From NCBI GenBank assembly GCA_024803745.1, contig JANJXV010000025.1:22517110-22581109 (forward strand): 64,000 nt of DNA. The letters are read 5' to 3'. The translations under genes were made by a program, and so were the position numbers. Below are positions 31,641 to 41,802 of the stretch, one piece after another. Within the stretch, counting starts at the first letter, position 1. Each line of letters starts with the position of its first letter. The notes beneath the pieces are model-generated. The model made no database searches. It saw nothing but the letters and a program-made list of their open reading frames with translations, and was not told where the DNA came from. Source of the DNA: Megascapheus bottae. Taxonomy: Eukaryota > Chordata > Mammalia > Rodentia > Geomyidae.

Positions 31641-31929
31641 AAAAGGCTACTGAGGTTTCTTGTAAATCCCCATCTTGCATAATCTTTGAGAGACTCATAT
31701 GAGTCAGAACACACATCTTGCACACATCACTCTGTGTCTGGTCATCACTGTGATGATCAGCTGGCTGGAGGTGCCATTATTGTTGGGTGCTTTCTTCCCC
31801 CCACCCCTGAGCCATGCTGGGGGTTTTTCCTCCTGACCACACCCAAGTTAATGTTCTTCACAGTCTTTTACCAAGGGACTGGTGAAGGATTGACCCCCTC
31901 CTCCCTGTTTTCCTAGGTATATATATATA
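31641..31929. other. Unique sequence with (TA)n
   Basis: No gene is recognised. A short (TA)n run lies at 31917-31933. Confidence 0.4.
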
Positions 31930-32236
31930 TATAGGTACCAGGCAGGCCCTTAGTATAGACTACCTGACTCCAGTAGGGCAATCTACCTAAGTCTGGCTGT
32001 GAACATTCCATTGGGGGCCCATCCAAAGAGCCCCCACCTCCCTTGACCTAGTGGCATTAACCTCTGCCTCCTTGCTCAGACCTCATAAAACCCAGCTCCT
32101 GTCCCAGCTCTTACACACACAGTCTCTAAGCCCCCAGGAAGGTTGTGTCCCTCACTGCTCTGTCTCAATAAACAGTCCTTGCCTGTGGAAGATCAAATCT
32201 GGCCTGTTTCCTTTCTTTCGCTTCCATTTCCTAACA
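31930..32236 (+). mobile_element. Probable endogenous-retrovirus LTR
   Basis: A TATA-like CATAAAA (32083-32090), then AATAAA (32167-32172) about 80 bp later, then a T/C-rich segment ending in CTAACA (32231-32236). This is the U3-R-U5 order of a class I-type LTR. The left boundary is uncertain, and it may be a solo LTR. Immediately downstream is CTGGTCCTCCCCCCTGGGAC, which is where a primer binding site would be. Confidence 0.45.
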
Positions 32237-32297
32237 ACTGGTCCTCCCCCCTGGGACAGAATCTAACTTGATCATAGTTGAAGGGAAAGTGCAAAGT

Positions 32298-32346
32298 TGC
32301 GAGTGGAATATTACTAAAAGGAGGAAGGAAGAATAGAATTACAATC
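32298..32346 (+). repeat. Dispersed 50-bp module, copy 1
   Basis: TGGAATATTACTAAAAGGAG then GAAGGAAGAATAGAATTACA is nearly repeated at 34826-34876. It follows the LTR above and may be part of a retroviral internal region. Confidence 0.5.
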
Positions 32347-32374
32347 TGCCTCAACTAGCTATTTCCTTTTTCTT

Positions 32375-32524
32375 CCCTCCATTCTCTCCTTCCCATTCCT
32401 CTATTCTCTCCCCCCACACTTTCTCTCTTCTCTCTCTCTCTCTCTCTTCTTTCTTTCCTGTGCTGGCATGAAACCCTGTACATGCTGGACAAGTGTTTTG
32501 CCTCTGAACCATACCCTCAGCCCT
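32375..32524 (-). mobile_element. CT-rich tract and reverse ID monomer
   Basis: A pyrimidine-rich stretch (32375-32455, including (CT)n at 32424-32446) is the complement of a purine tail. The reverse ID monomer follows: GGCATGAAACCCTGTACATG, CTGGACAAGTGTTTTGCCTC. Confidence 0.55.
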
Positions 32525-32714
32525 TGGTCTCATTCCAAGTTTAAATTCAACCAGCACTGACTGTGCATTCCGGGCTGAGTCAGGTAATGGATAGTGAAGG
32601 TGAAGCCCAGACAAGTGTAGAGAAGAAAGAGGCCCATGAGGCTCACCCACGTGGCATTCTCTGCCCAACGTGGAGGATGAAAGACCAGATTTCTTTCTTT
32701 TCTCTTCTTTTTTT

Positions 32715-32882
32715 CTTTTTGCCAGTCCTGGGGCTTAAACTCAGGACCTGAAAACTGTGCTCTACCACTGGAGCCACAGCACCACTTCTAGCTTTTTCTG
32801 TGTATGTGGTACTGAGGAATCAAATCCAGGGCTTCATGCATGCTAGGCAAGCCCTCTACCACTAAGCCACATTCCCAGCCTG
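32715..32882 (-). mobile_element. IDL-Geo SINE with shortened Geo
   Basis: TGCCAGTCCTGGGGCTTAAA, TGTATGTGGTACTGAGGAAT, CATGCATGCTAGGCAAGCCC. Part of the Geo monomer is deleted. Confidence 0.85.
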
Positions 32883-33054
32883 ATATTTCTTTCTCTAATA
32901 ATTAGAGGATTCATTCATTTGGCACAGCTTAAACTGTTGTACTACAGAGGTCTTACATTGTAGTGGCTCCAACAAGGCTTCTAACAAATGATCAGAAGCA
33001 CATGGCAAGATTTTATTTCAGGTAACAGACTTCAAACCCAAGCTGGGTCAGAGT

Positions 33055-33350
33055 CCTTTCCCAGGCTGGAAAATATTGGCTCCTATTTCTAGTCTATAAC
33101 CTATTCAGGAGGCAGGGGTTCTGAGGATCACATTTGGAGGCCAGTCCAGGCAAAAAGTTAGTGTAAACTTTTGTCTCCACCAGAAGCTGGCTGTTGTGGG
33201 TACATCTGTGACTCCCGGTATTGAAAGACAGGAAGGAGGATCATTGGAGACCTAATTCAAAAGACAACTGCAGCACAAAAGAACTAGGATCTGGCTCAAA
33301 CGGTGACTTGAATGTGTAAGGAAGGCTCTGAGTACAAATGCCAGTAAGAC
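33055..33350 (+). mobile_element. Old composite SINE remnants
   Basis: Weak head-like text (TTCAGGAGGCAGGGGTTCTG, GAGGCCAGTCCAGGCAAAAA) and weak Geo-like text (CTGAGTACAAATGCCAGTAA) suggest one or two diverged copies. Confidence 0.4.
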
Positions 33351-33377
33351 CGAAATAAATAGATAAATGAAAAATGG

Positions 33378-33590
33378 GGGGCCGGGAGTTTGGCCTAGTG
33401 GTAGAGTGCTTGCCTAGCAGGCACGAAGACCCGGGTTCAATTCCTCGGTACCCCACATACATAGCAAAAAGCCGGAAGTGATGCTGAGGCTCAAGTGGTA
33501 GAGTTCTAGCCTTGAGAAAGTCCAAGGACAGTGCTCAAGCCCCGAGCTCAAGCACAGGACTGGCAAAAAACAAAAAAAAACAAAAACAAA
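33378..33590 (+). mobile_element. IDL-Geo SINE, full length
   Basis: TTTGGCCTAGTGGTAGAGTG, GGGTTCAATTCCTCGGTACC, AGGCTCAAGTGGTAGAGTTC, CCCCGAGCTCAAGCACAGGA, then a long interrupted A-tail. Confidence 0.9.
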
Positions 33591-33627
33591 AAAAAATGGG
33601 AACAGAAGAGTCCTTTCCTTTATTTTT

Positions 33628-33835
33628 CCTTTTTTCTATTGTAGGGATCAAATCCTGGACCTTGCTTACTCGAGGCAAACACTCTACCGTTTAAGCAGTG
33701 TCGCTAGTCTCCGAGACTTAGGCTTTACATTTTCATATAGGATCTTGCTAAGGAGCCTTGACTGTCCTTAAACTCGAAACCTCCTGCCTCGGCTTCCTGA
33801 ATCACTGGGCTTAAAGGTGAATACCACCGTGCCCA
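33628..33835 (-). mobile_element. Older composite ID/B1-type SINE
   Basis: GTAGGGATCAAATCCTGGAC, then TAGGATCTTGCTAAGGAGCC and CCTCGGCTTCCTGAATCACT. Similar in layout to the element at 21.2 kb. Confidence 0.5.
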
Positions 33836-33884
33836 GCTCTCCTTCCTCATTTATTTGTTTTTTTTTTTATTTCACTTTTTTAAA

Positions 33885-33995
33885 TTTAATTTTCGGAGAT
33901 AAGAATCTCATGATCTTTAGTGCCCAGGCTGCTTTTGAATCGTGATCCTCAGATCTCAGCCTCCTGAATAACTAGGATTACACCATGCTCGGCTC
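33885..33995 (-). mobile_element. 7SL-like head fragment
   Basis: GGAGATAAGAATCTCATGAT, GCCTCCTGAATAACTAGGAT and TACACCATGCTCGGCTC. Confidence 0.65.
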
Positions 33996-34061
33996 CTTCC
34001 CCATTGATAAGACAGCATTTGGAGACTCTTTGTTTAACCAGGCATAAGAAATTCTGATTTT

Positions 34062-34310
34062 AGAAGCTGGGCATAGGTGGCTCATGTTGTAATCCTAACT
34101 ACCATGAGGCTGAGACCACAGTTCAAAGGATCAGCTCAAAGCCAGGACCACAGTTCAAAGCTAGCAGGAAAGTCTGTGAGACTCTGATCTCCAATTAACC
34201 ACCAGAAAACCAGATGTGGCCCTGTGGCTCAAAGTGGTAGAGCACTAGCTTTTAGCTGAAGAGCTCAGGGATAGCACCCAGGTCCAGAGTTCAAACACCA
34301 CAACTGGAGA
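34062..34310 (+). mobile_element. 7SL-head/Geo-tail SINE with internal duplication
   Basis: Normal head and linker (CTCCAATTAACCACCAGAAA), but ACCACAGTTCAAAG occurs twice (about 34114 and 34147), a small tandem duplication within the head. Confidence 0.8.
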
Positions 34311-34984
34311 AAAAAAAAAAAGAAAAAGGAAGTCTAATTCTAGACAGGTTATTAGAGCCCCAGTGGACTGCTAAGTGGATACAAGGCCAGTTTTCTTGAA
34401 GAGTTCTTACTTGACCTAAGGTTTATCAGCATGTGGCTAAAGCATCTTGTGCAACAAGCCAAAGTCTTTCCAGAGAGAACTTTTAAAATTATACTCCACG
34501 GAAACCCAGTTACATCCATTCTGAATCAGTTTTGGTCTAAGTTTTCTTTATCACTGGTGGGATTTTGTTTCTAAGGTAGCCACCCAGCTGCAGTGATGGT
34601 CTGTTGTTTGAAGCTGGCTTCCCTGGGTCTTATTGATAACTTAGTCATAAAGAAACAGGAAACATAGGGTGACCCTGAAGATGAACCCCTCATTTCACTT
34701 GTTTTCTGTCTGCAATCGTTAGTTCCTAGCTAAAAAGAGACGGAGAAATTCTAAGTCTACTTGCACAATTGTGAACACTGCAAAAAAAAAAACAAAAAAA
34801 AAAAAAAACAAAAAACTAGGGCAGAGTTGGAATATTATTAAAAGGAAGAAGGAAGAATCGAATACAATTAACCATCCTGAGAGCCTCATTCATGACTGAG
34901 GCTCTGAACTCTCCTTTTTTGCTTCATGCCATAAAGTTTCAAATGGAGGCAGAAAGAGTGCCAACTTAAGACCACTTTGAAACT
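34311..34984. other. Unassigned segment ending in an A-rich run
   Basis: The segment at 34340-34770 runs into an interrupted A-tract at 34781-34815, like the 3' end of a retrocopy or LINE, but I cannot identify it. The second copy of the 50-bp module (34826-34876, TGGAATATTATTAAAAGGAA) follows. Confidence 0.35.
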
Positions 34985-35180
34985 GGGAACTTGTGGCTCA
35001 CACCTGTAGTCCTAGCTACTCAGGAAACTGAGAGCTGATTTTGTGCCCGGGCACAAAAGTCCATGAAACTCATCTCTGATTAAACATGAGAAAACTGGAA
35101 GTAGTGTTGTAGCTCAAAGTGGAAGAGTACTAGCCTTGCTCTGAAGAGTTCAGGGACAACACCCAGGCCCAGAGTTCAAG
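34985..35180 (+). mobile_element. 7SL-head/Geo-tail SINE
   Basis: TTGTGGCTCACACCTGTAGT, AAAGTGGAAGAGTACTAGCC and CCCAGGCCCAGAGTTCAAG. The tail is directly abutted by the next SINE. Confidence 0.8.
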
Positions 35181-35365
35181 GCTGGGAATGTGGCATAATG
35201 GTAGAATTCTAACCTAATATGCATGAAGCCCCGGGTTCAATTCCTCAGTACCACATGAACAGAAAAGGCGGGAAGTGGAGCTGTGGCTCAAGCACTAGAT
35301 TGCTAGCTTTGAGCACATAGAGCCCAAATCCTGACTTCAAGCCCCAGGACAGGAAATGCAAACAA
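35181..35365 (+). mobile_element. IDL-Geo SINE
   Basis: GGGAATGTGGCATAATGGTA, CCCGGGTTCAATTCCTCAGT and CTTCAAGCCCCAGGACAGGA, placed head-to-tail with the preceding SINE. Confidence 0.85.
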
Positions 35366-35794
35366 ACAAACCGGAAGCCATAATTAACTCCAGGAAAAAC
35401 AGTTACAAGAGAAAGGAAACTTGTACACTATGTGGCTGTGTTGTGAATGTTATCAACAGAGATGTAAGAATATAAATTCTAAATATTATTCTAAATATAT
35501 AAGTTCAAAAAGGATATATTAGCATACTGAAAACATAAGGACAGGATGCATGTGTATGGGAAAGGGGCAAAGATTGAAGAGATCTAGAGTATGAAGTACA
35601 ATTTTTAGAAAGCTAACCACAAATAGCTGTATTAGCAGTCAGAAAAACAAAACAAATATTCAAAAACATTAAAAAACAAAACAAAACAAACAAACAAACA
35701 AAAACTTAGATCAGCTGCATCAGCATCACAGGACAGCTTGTTAGACAAGCAGAATCCTGGAAGTTTCTCCAGACTTGCTGAATCACACCCTAGA
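35366..35794. other. AT-rich unique sequence
   Basis: No gene is recognised. An (AAAC)n run lies at 35671-35705. Confidence 0.4.
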
Positions 35795-36045
35795 ATGTGT
35801 GTGTGAGTGTGTGTTCTGGGATTAAGGCTTGAACTCAATCAAGCCTTTTTGTTTCATTCAGCTTGCTTGCTCAAGCTGGCACCCTACCACTTGAGCCATA
35901 TATCCAGTCCAGCTTTTTGCTGGTTATTTTGGAAAACAAAGTCTTGGAGACTTTCCTGCCCAGGCTGGCTTCACATCTCAATTCTCCAGATCTCAAGATT
36001 TCAGCCTCCCAAGAAACTAGGATTACAGTGATACCTGGTGTAAGT
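35795..36045 (-). mobile_element. 7SL-head/Geo-tail SINE with short (TG)n tail
   Basis: GTGTGTGAGTGTGTG lies directly before GGATTAAGGCTTGAACTCAA. The head ends with AGGATTACAGTGATACCTGG. Confidence 0.75.
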
Positions 36046-36239
36046 TTTAAACTATGGAGATTTCTATTGCACTTTGTAATTCTAAATGGGATACAAAGGT
36101 CTCTCTCTTCCTACTTAAAGATCCAGGCTCCCCTTTACCCTGTCACTAGATTCTAGGGTCTCCTTCTACAACAGTCCTCTGCAATCCAACCTTTGAGCAA
36201 ACAGTCACTGGCTATTTACCTTCATCAATAAGGTCACTC

Positions 36240-36475
36240 TACCAACGTCTCTTTTGGCATCTTCAATTTTCACTTACCAATCTTGGAGATGATTCCATAT
36301 AAGCACATATAGATCCACTTAATTCACTTGTAGGATGCTTTTATAGGCTATTACAGAATGCCTAGAATTGAAATTTATTTAACTACTCCTCTACTGATGG
36401 GAAATCAGGTTGTTTCCAGCCTTCTTCTGTAACATAGGATGCTGCAATAAGCATTTTGTAACCACAATGTAGACT
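36240..36475 (+). mobile_element. Ancient L1 3' UTR fragment
   Basis: TTGGAGATGATTCCATATAA, CTACTGATGGGAAATCAGGT and GTTTCCAGCCTTCTTCTGTA, then ATGCTGCAATAAGCATTTTG match the L1M 3' UTR order. Confidence 0.6.
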
Positions 36476-36687
36476 AAGGGTACAAAATGCCTAAGCTTGG
36501 AAACCTAGGGCTGCTTCTAAAGCCTATTATTTGATCTCTGTGAATTTCCATTTTTATAGCTTGAAAATGAAGTGAAAGTGATGCTCACAGTGCCACTGTC
36601 CTGGGCACATTCAGGAATGGGCAAAACAGAGTCAAGTCTTGCCCCTGGGGAGCTTAAAATCTGGAGGTTAAAGATAGCTAATAAATA

Positions 36688-36865
36688 AGATAGCGGCTGG
36701 GAGTTTGGCCTAGTGGTAGAGTGCTTGCCTAGCATGCACGAAGACCAGGGTTCGATTCCTCACTATCACATTCATAGAAAAAAGCCAGAAGTGGTGCTAA
36801 TGCTCAGGTGGTACAGCTCTAGCCTTTAGAACACCCAAGCCCAGGACTGGCAAAAAAATAATAAA
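36688..36865 (+). mobile_element. IDL-Geo SINE, Geo shortened
   Basis: TTTGGCCTAGTGGTAGAGTG, intact B box GGGTTCGATTCC (36749-36760), and CACCCAAGCCCAGGACTGGC with loss of the middle of Geo. Confidence 0.9.
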
Positions 36866-36897
36866 TGGATAAAACAAATAAATAAATTAATATAAAA

Positions 36898-37100
36898 ATC
36901 TGAGAAGTAATCCTAGCTATTCAGGAGGCTGAGATCTGAGAATCATGGTTCAAAGCCAGCTTGAGAAGGAAAAATCTATTGACCACCAAATTAGAATTAG
37001 AGCTGTGGCTCAAGTGGTAGAGCACCTGCCTAGAGAAAAAAAAAAAAACCTCAGTGACAGCACCCAGGTCCTGAGTTCAAGCCGTAGGACCAGCACAAAA
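36898..37100 (+). mobile_element. 7SL-head/Geo-tail SINE, 5' truncated
   Basis: AGTAATCCTAGCTATTCAGG, GTGGCTCAAGTGGTAGAGCA and GGTCCTGAGTTCAAGCCGTA. Confidence 0.8.
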
Positions 37101-37177
37101 TACAATAAAATACAAAGAACTAAAGATGTGGAGCAAGGAAGAGGAAAGGGTAGGAGGTTTGTAATTTTATTTTGTAT

Positions 37178-37435
37178 TATTATTATTATTATTATTATTA
37201 TTGTATCTATACTGAGGCTTGAACTGTGGGCCTGGATGCTGTTCTTGTACTTTTTTTTTTGCTCAAAGCTGGCTCTCTATCACTTGAACCACACCCCTAT
37301 TTCTTCCTTTTTCTGGTAGTTAATTGGACAAAGGAGTCTTGGGACTTTCCAGCTTGGGGTTGACTTTGAACCACCATCCTCAGATCTCAGCTTCTAGAGT
37401 AGCTAGGATTACAGATGTGAGTCAGTGCAGTCTGG
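37178..37435 (-). mobile_element. (TTA)n and 7SL-head/Geo-tail SINE
   Basis: A (TTA)n run at 37178-37202 stands in the tail position. GAGGCTTGAACTGTGGGCCT and AGGATTACAGATGTGAGTCA mark the ends of the element. Confidence 0.8.
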
Positions 37436-37488
37436 CAGATTTGGAGGGTTTTTGTTTTGTTTTGTTTTGTTTTGTTGTTGTTGTTGTT

Positions 37489-37680
37489 TTTTGCCAGTCC
37501 TGGACTTGGGCTCAGGGCCTGAGCACTATCCTTGGACTTTCTCAAGGCTAGCACTCTACCACTTGAACCTCAGCACCACTTCTGGCTTTTTGCTATGTAG
37601 GTGGTACCGAGGAATCGAACCTGGGTCTTCATGCATGCTAGGCAAGCACTCTATCACTAGGCCAAACTCCCGACCCCCAG
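37489..37680 (-). mobile_element. IDL-Geo SINE, full length
   Basis: TTGCCAGTCCTGGACTTGGG, GTGGTACCGAGGAATCGAAC (reverse B box) and CACTAGGCCAAACTCCCGAC. Confidence 0.9.
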
Positions 37681-37791
37681 GTTTGGAGTTTTAGATGAAC
37701 TTGTTGTCAATGATTTGACTGACAAAGTGACCTGAAGTAGTATGTACTTATAGGAGAATTAAAGCCAGTTACAGCGAACTCACTACCTCTC

Positions 37792-38058
37792 ATGGCCGCT
37801 GCAGGAATCTATCTTCTTGTCTTGGCTGTAAGTCTGCCCCTGGGGACCTATGCCAACAAGCAGAACCCCTTTCCCATGAATTGCCAACAAGAGATCTACC
37901 CTCTGCCACTTGATAGTCAGGGAACTCTGTCACCATGGCTGGTTAAGAAAGTGGGAGGGGCTGGGTATCCACTCTGGATGGCACCCTTGGATGGATTCAG
38001 TGAGAAGGTTGATGGAGGTGTGTGTGGATTGGGGGCTGGGCAGCCCTCTGAGGTTTGA
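37792..38058 (+). CDS. Unconfirmed ORF with signal-peptide-like start
   Basis: An 88-codon frame opens with Met-Ala-Ala-Ala-Gly and a hydrophobic run (IYLLVLAVSLPLG) that would look like a signal peptide, followed by a segment with one cysteine and several prolines. The sequence is free of SINEs and of simple repeats. Against it: there is no CpG island, there is a cryptic donor GTAAGT within the hydrophobic segment, the second half is Gly-rich and unlike a domain, and I recognise no homolog. It may be a chance frame, an old retrocopy or a rodent-specific gene. Treat it as hypothetical. Confidence 0.15.
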   Translation: MAAAGIYLLVLAVSLPLGTYANKQNPFPMNCQQEIYPLPLDSQGTLSPWLVKKVGGAGYPLWMAPLDGFSEKVDGGVCGLGAGQPSEV

Positions 38059-38455
38059 TTGAGCCCTTTCTCCTGAGCCCTGCACAATCTGAGCATTCTG
38101 GAGACTCTAGAGTAACAATATGACTGGGAGAGGAAGCGGATGCCAGGGAGTGGGTTCTGAGACAGTGTTGGAGAGCCAGCCCAGTGTTTTAGAATATGTT
38201 TCTGTAGGCTGAGTCAGGGCAGGAGAGGAGGAAGTGTTGAGAGTCCCAAAGCCTGTGACATCACCACTACCCCAGGGCACACGAATGTGAAGGACTGGTC
38301 TCCCTCCTCTGTCCTCACAGCTTCCTCTGACACCTCTTGTGGACAGAGTCTGTGACAGAACTGATGTCCCAGCCACACCTTCTGCTTCTCAAAGCCAGCC
38401 GGTCCAAACACAGAGAAAGGGCAGTTAATCAGGAAAGAGCTGTGTCCAATAAAGG

Positions 38456-38456
<1 letters not shown>
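38059..38456. other. Unique sequence
   Basis: No gene is recognised. Confidence 0.4.
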
Positions 38457-38513
<57 letters not shown>

Positions 38514-38516
38514 GTG
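38457..38516. repeat. (TG)n(CG)n microsatellite at SINE tail
   Basis: About 22 TG units followed by CGCGCGCGCACGCG, then CTGGTATGGGGACTTGAATT of a reverse Geo monomer. Confidence 0.96.
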
Positions 38517-38815
38517 CTGGTATGGGGACTTGAATTCAGCAGCTTGCTCTTTCTTAGTTGTTCTTTTTTTTTTTTTTTCCTGTTGTTCTGTGTCTTTTCT
38601 GAGGAATAGAACCTGAGTCTATGCTAGGCAAGCACTCTACCACCAAATCATGTCTCTCAGTTTTTAACTTAAGGCTGTGTCCTACCACTTAAGCCACATT
38701 TCCACTTCTGGATTTTTGCTGATTACTGGAGACAGGAGTCCCTCAGATTTGTTGGTTGGCTTCCATAAACTCCGGTCCTCAGATCTCAGCCTGCACAGTA
38801 AATAGGAGTAGAGAC
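38517..38815 (-). mobile_element. 7SL-head/Geo-tail SINE interrupted by ID monomer
   Basis: The outer copy begins GGGGACTTGAATTCAG. An ID-type insertion (about 38582-38665, CTATGCTAGGCAAGCACTCT) follows, then the outer element resumes with CTACCACTTAAGCCACATTT and the head. Confidence 0.65.
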
Positions 38816-39361
38816 AAAGAAAGGTGATTGCTATTTGGCACTTTCCCAGTCATCTGCAGACATCTTTGGGGGGCATACAGATGAGCATTAGGTTTAAGTA
38901 GAGGAAGAATACGGGACAGATAGTTTGAAGAGTCTCAGTTTCAGGTGTGGCCCGCTGGTCATTATCTTAGTCACTTCTGTCAACCCTCGAGGCTAAACTA
39001 GTTCCTGTGACTTTCATCCTGCTTGTCATAGTAGGTAACCATCCGGTAATTTGGGGGGTGGTCTGGCTTACAAAGATCTGCTGTTCTGCCTTTCCTGGAA
39101 CCCAAGGTGATTGCAAAGTGACTGTTGAGAAAGCTGACAAATACAAAATGGAAACAAGATGCCAGGTAAAGACAGTTTAAGAACCTGTTACAAAAACCCT
39201 TTCAATGGCCTGAGAGTGGGTTGTCCCTAGCATTTGAACAATGGCACAGGTCTTTGGGGCGTAAGTACATATTGAGATGTCTCTGAAACACTTCTATTCC
39301 TAGGTCTGGTATACAGGACTGAGGTCACCTATGAGTCAGGAAGTTGGCTTTTTGTGTTTGT
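38816..39361. other. Unique sequence
   Basis: No gene is recognised. Confidence 0.4.
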
Positions 39362-39580
39362 TTTGCAGGTCTTGAGGCTTGAACTCAGGGCCTGGGTGCT
39401 GTCCCTGAATATTTTTACTCAAAGCTGGTACTCTACCATTTGAGCTGTAGCTCTACTTCTGTCCTTTTGAATTGTAGAGTCTCACAGACTGTTCTGCCTG
39501 GGCTAGCTTTGAATCATGATCCTCAGATCTCAGCCTCCTTAGTAGCTAGGATTATAGGCATGAGCCACCAGAACCCAGGT
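39362..39580 (-). mobile_element. 7SL-head/Geo-tail SINE
   Basis: GAGGCTTGAACTCAGGGCCT, GTACTCTACCATTTGAGCTG, TAGGATTATAGGCATGAGCC. Confidence 0.85.
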
Positions 39581-39617
39581 AAGGGGAGTTTGCATTAAAA
39601 TATTTCTCTTCTCATTA

Positions 39618-39642
39618 TATATATATATATATATATATATAT
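39618..39642. repeat. (AT)n microsatellite
   Basis: About 12 AT units. Confidence 0.95.
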
Positions 39643-39799
39643 TCCTCTTAGAGACCTTGTGATATGGTCCAATTAGATTCTCTTCATATGTGGCTCATGG
39701 TTGGTGGCTATTTGTGAGTATTGAGCTTAATACCTGACAGAAGGACATTGCAAATTAATGACCAGAGAGGGGCTTCTTTGGGAAACTATAAAGCTTAAA

Positions 39800-40190
39800 G
39801 CCCAGAGTACAATAGAGGGATCAAAGATTTCAATGCTAAAAATAAAACCCACAAAGAATTAGAATAAAATGTGAATGATTAAAAAATAATATAAATGGGA
39901 AAGGCCCTTCCAGGTGAATAACCAGGTTTGGGAATCATACATTTTGATTATAAAAAATTAAAAAGTGACTTGCACAGCATAAGTGTCTACAAACAAGATC
40001 AAGACACGTTGCAAACTATTTTTAAAGCATGCAATACAAAGGGCAGATCAAGGGTAATGTCTGTAATATAAAATTAGCTCTGAGGAATCAGAAAGACAAG
40101 AACCACAAACCCAGCAGGGAAGACAACAGACCAGGTGAAGGCTCAAGGCAGCTCCAAATAAAGAAATGGAAATAACTAGAACATCTGTGG
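39800..40190 (+). mobile_element. Ancient L1 ORF2 3' region, decayed
   Basis: AT-rich text with the L1 order ACAAGATCAAGACACGTTGC, AAACTATTTTTAAAGCATGC, AGGGTAATGTCTGTAATATA. Reading frames are broken throughout, so it is inactive. Confidence 0.5.
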
Positions 40191-40435
40191 GAAAGATATT
40201 CACTTCTCATCACTGAGGAATTATCCTTCTGTCCTTCCTGGAGCCTCTTCTTCCTCTAGGTAGCAAGGAATCTGCCACAGGCTCCTCCAAATTACACAAG
40301 ACTAAGAGCTATAAACGGCCTGAGGGGATTGAATTGGCAGAGTAGTTTGGGAAGAGTCCTTCTCTCTGTCTTTTTCTGTCTATCTGTCTGTCTCCCTTCA
40401 TCCCATCCATGTCTTTCTATCTCTCCCTCTCTCTT

Positions 40436-40622
40436 GGGGCCTAGAGCTCTCTTTTGGCTTTTCTCATTCAAAGCTGGTGCTCTACCACTTGAGCCACAGC
40501 TCCACTTCTGGCTTTTTGCTGATTGAAGAGTCTCCTGGACTTTCCTGCCCTGACTAGCTTCACACAGTGACCCTTAGATTTCAGCCTCCTAAGTAGGTAG
40601 GATTACAGGTACCAGTGGTGCC
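40436..40622 (-). mobile_element. 7SL-head/Geo-tail SINE
   Basis: GGTGCTCTACCACTTGAGCC, CCACTTCTGGCTTTTTGCTG, TTTCAGCCTCCTAAGTAGGT. Confidence 0.8.
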
Positions 40623-40657
40623 CTGTACTCAATCTTCATAGTTTTTTGTTTGTTTGT

Positions 40658-40872
40658 TTTGGTCATGGGACTTGAACTCCATTCTAGGCTTGATCCCTGT
40701 GCTCTTTTTCTCAAGACCAGTGCTCTACCTCTTTGAGCCACAGTGCCACTTCTAGCTTTCTGGTAGTTAATTGGAGATAAGGGTCTCATGGACTTTTCTA
40801 CCTGGGCAGGCTTTGAACTTTGATCATTAAATCTCAGCCTTCTAAATAGGTAGGATGACAGGCTTGAGTCTG
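40658..40872 (-). mobile_element. 7SL-head/Geo-tail SINE
   Basis: GGTCATGGGACTTGAACTCC, TCTGGTAGTTAATTGGAGAT, GTAGGATGACAGGCTTGAGT. Confidence 0.8.
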
Positions 40873-40904
40873 GTCTTCTAATCATATTAAATAAAAGGAG
40901 GAAA

Positions 40905-41135
40905 TCAAAGAGGGAGATAGAGGTGGAGCGGAGTGTTCCTTCTTAGAGCTCTGGGGAGGCCCATGAAAATAATGTAATATGTGCATGAGGAGGGGCAGAG
41001 TGGTCCATGATGAAGAAGAACAGACTTGCTTGAGCTAAGAAATCAAGGAAAGCTTCCAGAGAAAATGACATTTGAGCTGAGGCTGGAACATGATGGGGTA
41101 TACTATAAAAAGAAAGGGATGCCAAGTGGAAGAAT
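40905..41135 (+). mobile_element. Possible ancient interspersed repeat
   Basis: AGAAATCAAGGAAAGCTTCC and GACATTTGAGCTGAGGCTGG occur widely in old mammalian repeats. Family not assigned. Confidence 0.35.
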
Positions 41136-41319
41136 GTATGTAATTCTATAAATAATGTACAAAATTAGCTCTTTTTCCTCCTTACTGAACATGCAGGGGT
41201 GAAGCACTGGCTCTTGGGTGATTTCTAGAAAATAGAACTGGGAAGGTAAAATGAACTTTCAAGTATAATTAGTTTAGACTTGGAAAACCCCAAGAGTATC
41301 TGTTGCAAAGCAAACAAAA

Positions 41320-41535
41320 TCTTCCCTTAGCTGGATCCAAAAATTTTAAAAAGAAATCAATAGCTTTTCCATTAATATCAACCCCAGCCACTTAAAGGAT
41401 AAAGTGACCCCATTTACAATAGTGACAGGAAAGGTAAAAGACCTAAGAATAGACTGAATAAGAAATGCATAAAGTCTGTGTAAAGAGAACTAGAAAACAC
41501 ATAGGAAGGATCAGAACTCATAAATATGCAGACAC
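41320..41535 (+). mobile_element. Ancient L1 ORF2 fragment
   Basis: AAAGAAATCAATAGCTTTTC, CATTTACAATAGTGACAGGA and GTAAAAGACCTAAGAATAGA are typical of the reverse-transcriptase-containing ORF2, C-terminal half. Frame broken. Confidence 0.6.
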
Positions 41536-41559
41536 TTGTTTTGATTTTTGTTGTTGTTG

Positions 41560-41793
41560 TTGTTGGTTGTGGGGCTTGAACTCAGAGCCTAGGTGCTATC
41601 CCTCAGCCCTTATGCTCAAGACTAGTGCTCTACCACTTTGAGCTGTAGTGCCATTTCTAGTTTTCTGGTGGTGAATTGGAGATAAGAGTCTCACAGACTT
41701 TCCTGCCTGGGCTGGCTTTGAATTGTGGTCCTCAGATCTCAGCCTCCTGAGTATTTAGGATTATAGGCATGAGTCATCAGAGCCTGGCTTGTT
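41560..41793 (-). mobile_element. 7SL-head/Geo-tail SINE, full length
   Basis: (TTG)n tail complement, GGGGCTTGAACTCAGAGCCT, TCTGGTGGTGAATTGGAGAT, TTATAGGCATGAGTCATCAG. Confidence 0.88.
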
Positions 41794-41802
41794 TTTAAAA
41801 AA

